Source: Deinococcus koreensis (GTDB lineage: Bacteria > Deinococcota > Deinococci > Deinococcales > Deinococcaceae). From it: a DNA stretch of 64,000 bases. Numbering within the stretch: the stretch's first letter is position 1; every line of letters begins with the position of its first letter. The notes beneath the pieces are model-generated. The model was given only the letters and a program-made list of their open reading frames with translations, ran no database searches and was not told the DNA's origin. The stretch lies in contig NZ_PPPD01000001.1 of the NCBI RefSeq assembly GCF_002901445.1, positions 1,167,001-1,231,000 of the forward strand, written 5' to 3'. The translations under genes were made by a program, and so were the position numbers. This document shows, piece after piece, positions 63,092-64,000 of the stretch.

Positions 63092-64000
63092 TCACCCCGC
63101 CAATACCCCATGCAGCACGGCGCGCACCACGCCCGGCTGCTCCACGTCGCCGTGGTTCGGGATCATGTCGGCGTGCAGGTTGTAGATCCGGCCGGGCCTG
63201 AAGTCCAGGGGCGTGTCGTTCCCCAGCGTCATCTCCACCGCGCCGGCGTTCAGCGCGCCGTTGGAGCCGATGGCGCCGTACAGGTCGCTCCGGTCACCGA
63301 TGGCCGAGGCGTTCTGCCCCGCCAGCGCCGAGGCGACCGCGTAGGCCAGCCCCACCGCGAGGTCGTTTTTCGTATGCGTGACCAGCAGCGGCCCGCTGAT
63401 CCGCGCCTGGGTCACGACCGGGCGGAAGTAGCCCTCAGGGGCCGGTGGGCGCGCCTCACCGAAACCGTAGTGCGAGAAGGCGGCCTGCAGCAGATGCAGC
63501 GAATCGATGGGCAGGGGCGGGTCGCCGTCGGGGCCACGCGCGGCAGCGCTGATCAGGCGGCCGCCGAAGGAGTGGCCGATCAGGTGCAGCCGCAGCGTGG
63601 GGCGAACCGCGCGCAGGTCGCGCAGCAGGCCGCGTGCGCCGGTCTGGCCGATCTGCCCGGCACGGTCTTTCATCTCGTAGTAGGTGGTCAGGTTCAGCAG
63701 GTTGCGGAAGACCTGCAGCGGCCCGTTGAACAGCGTGCCCGCCGCGTGTCCCTGCACGTCCCCGGCGACCACGCCCCGCACCGGGGTACTCAGGCGATCC
63801 TTGACCCGGCTGTCTTTCAGGTTCTTGTCGGGGATGCCCGGTTCCTGGTGCTGCGTGGCGCTGGCGTGGAGCTGGGCCTGGATCGCCTTCAGGAAGCTGC
63901 GGCGCACGCTGCCCCGGTCTTCCAGCACGGCCAGGTTGCGGCGCAGCTCCTCCAGCGCGGCCGGGATGGGGCTGTCCGGAGCATCGGCGAAGAGCGCCTG
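63092..64000 (-). CDS. Alpha/beta hydrolase-like protein (5' end outside window)
   Basis: At least 302 residues; the frame stays open to base 64000 (QALFADAPDSPIPAALEELR at the edge), so the start is not seen. The nucleophile elbow is LHLIGHSFGGRLISAAARG, with possible acid and base positions in VTHTKNDLAVGLAYAV and the final NLHADMIPNHGDV. It is a serine hydrolase or lipase-like enzyme; there is no clear substrate hint. An internal GTG at 63928 is not a convincing start. Confidence 0.75.
   Translation of the reverse strand, partial: QALFADAPDSPIPAALEELRRNLAVLEDRGSVRRSFLKAIQAQLHASATQHQEPGIPDKNLKDSRVKDRLSTPVRGVVAGDVQGHAAGTLFNGPLQVFRNLLNLTTYYEMKDRAGQIGQTGARGLLRDLRAVRPTLRLHLIGHSFGGRLISAAARGPDGDPPLPIDSLHLLQAAFSHYGFGEARPPAPEGYFRPVVTQARISGPLLVTHTKNDLAVGLAYAVASALAGQNASAIGDRSDLYGAIGSNGALNAGAVEMTLGNDTPLDFRPGRIYNLHADMIPNHGDVEQPGVVRAVLHGVLAG

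Noticed and set aside
63092..63928. Treating GTG at 63928 as the hydrolase start
   Set aside because: The frame continues open to the window edge with normal protein-like sequence, so the real start is probably beyond base 64000.

Overview
The window is a high-GC bacterial chromosome segment that looks like the genus Deinococcus. The protein families (UbiD, NhaA, CoxD/E-type genes, DUF4173, GGDEF with TPR repeats, min genes beside rodA) fit that genus. So does the gene-start architecture: at 22 genes a TANNNT box lies 5-7 bases upstream of the start codon with no room for a ribosome binding site. This is the leaderless-mRNA arrangement known to be common in Deinococcus deserti. The gene density is ordinary for a chromosome, both strands are used, and one IS630-type element is present. 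I saw no rRNA, tRNA, CRISPR array or prophage.

Layout, left to right. 0-8.5 kb: a cut-off photolyase, a secreted DUF11-like protein, carA, a homocysteine S-methyltransferase, a DUF3352 protein, a MocA-like nucleotidyltransferase and a TPR-GGDEF diguanylate cyclase. 8.5-9.4 kb: a gene-free block of inverted repeats. 9.4-16.4 kb: a lipoprotein subtilase, CoxG, small conserved proteins, the CoxD (MoxR ATPase)/CoxE (VWA) pair and two exported hypotheticals. 16.7-24.5 kb (minus strand): a large NB-ARC/LuxR regulator, an ABC-2 exporter, an aldo/keto reductase, an overlapping YdeI-cupin-DUF429 set and a DHFR-like reductase. 24.5-31.4 kb: minD-minE-rodA, a CorC-type CBS protein, rimO and prepilin peptidase. 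31.4-34.6 kb: two small lipoproteins, an aldehyde dehydrogenase and mobA. 34.6-40.1 kb (minus strand): UbiD, an asparagine-synthetase-like enzyme preceded by a 42-residue peptide ORF, a DUF1989 protein and a YqcI/YcgG (GntA/DcsA-type) heme N-oxygenase. 40.2-46.2 kb: nhaA, a Cys-rich MarR regulator with an ArsN2-DUF6428 fusion and an MFS exporter, then an amino-acid binding protein and permease. 46.2-56.2 kb: membrane and housekeeping genes (DUF4173, DUF1266, M24 peptidase, SDR, LysE, amine oxidase, methyltransferase, DUF998, ttcA). 56.3-64 kb: a class A PBP, a small membrane protein, the IS630 element, pnp and a cut-off alpha/beta hydrolase.

Three themes stand out. First, the 36.5-40.1 kb run may be an undescribed small-molecule pathway built on arginine or guanidine N-oxidation; its product is unknown. 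Second, the intergenic DNA carries two families of structured repeats. One is a set of hairpins whose arms are tandem 7-base words; the other is a 0.1-0.4 kb palindromic, MITE-like family. The IS630 copy has landed inside a heptamer hairpin. Third, the MarR/ArsN2-DUF6428/MFS operon looks like organoarsenical detoxification with a cysteine-pair sensor and its own palindromic operators.
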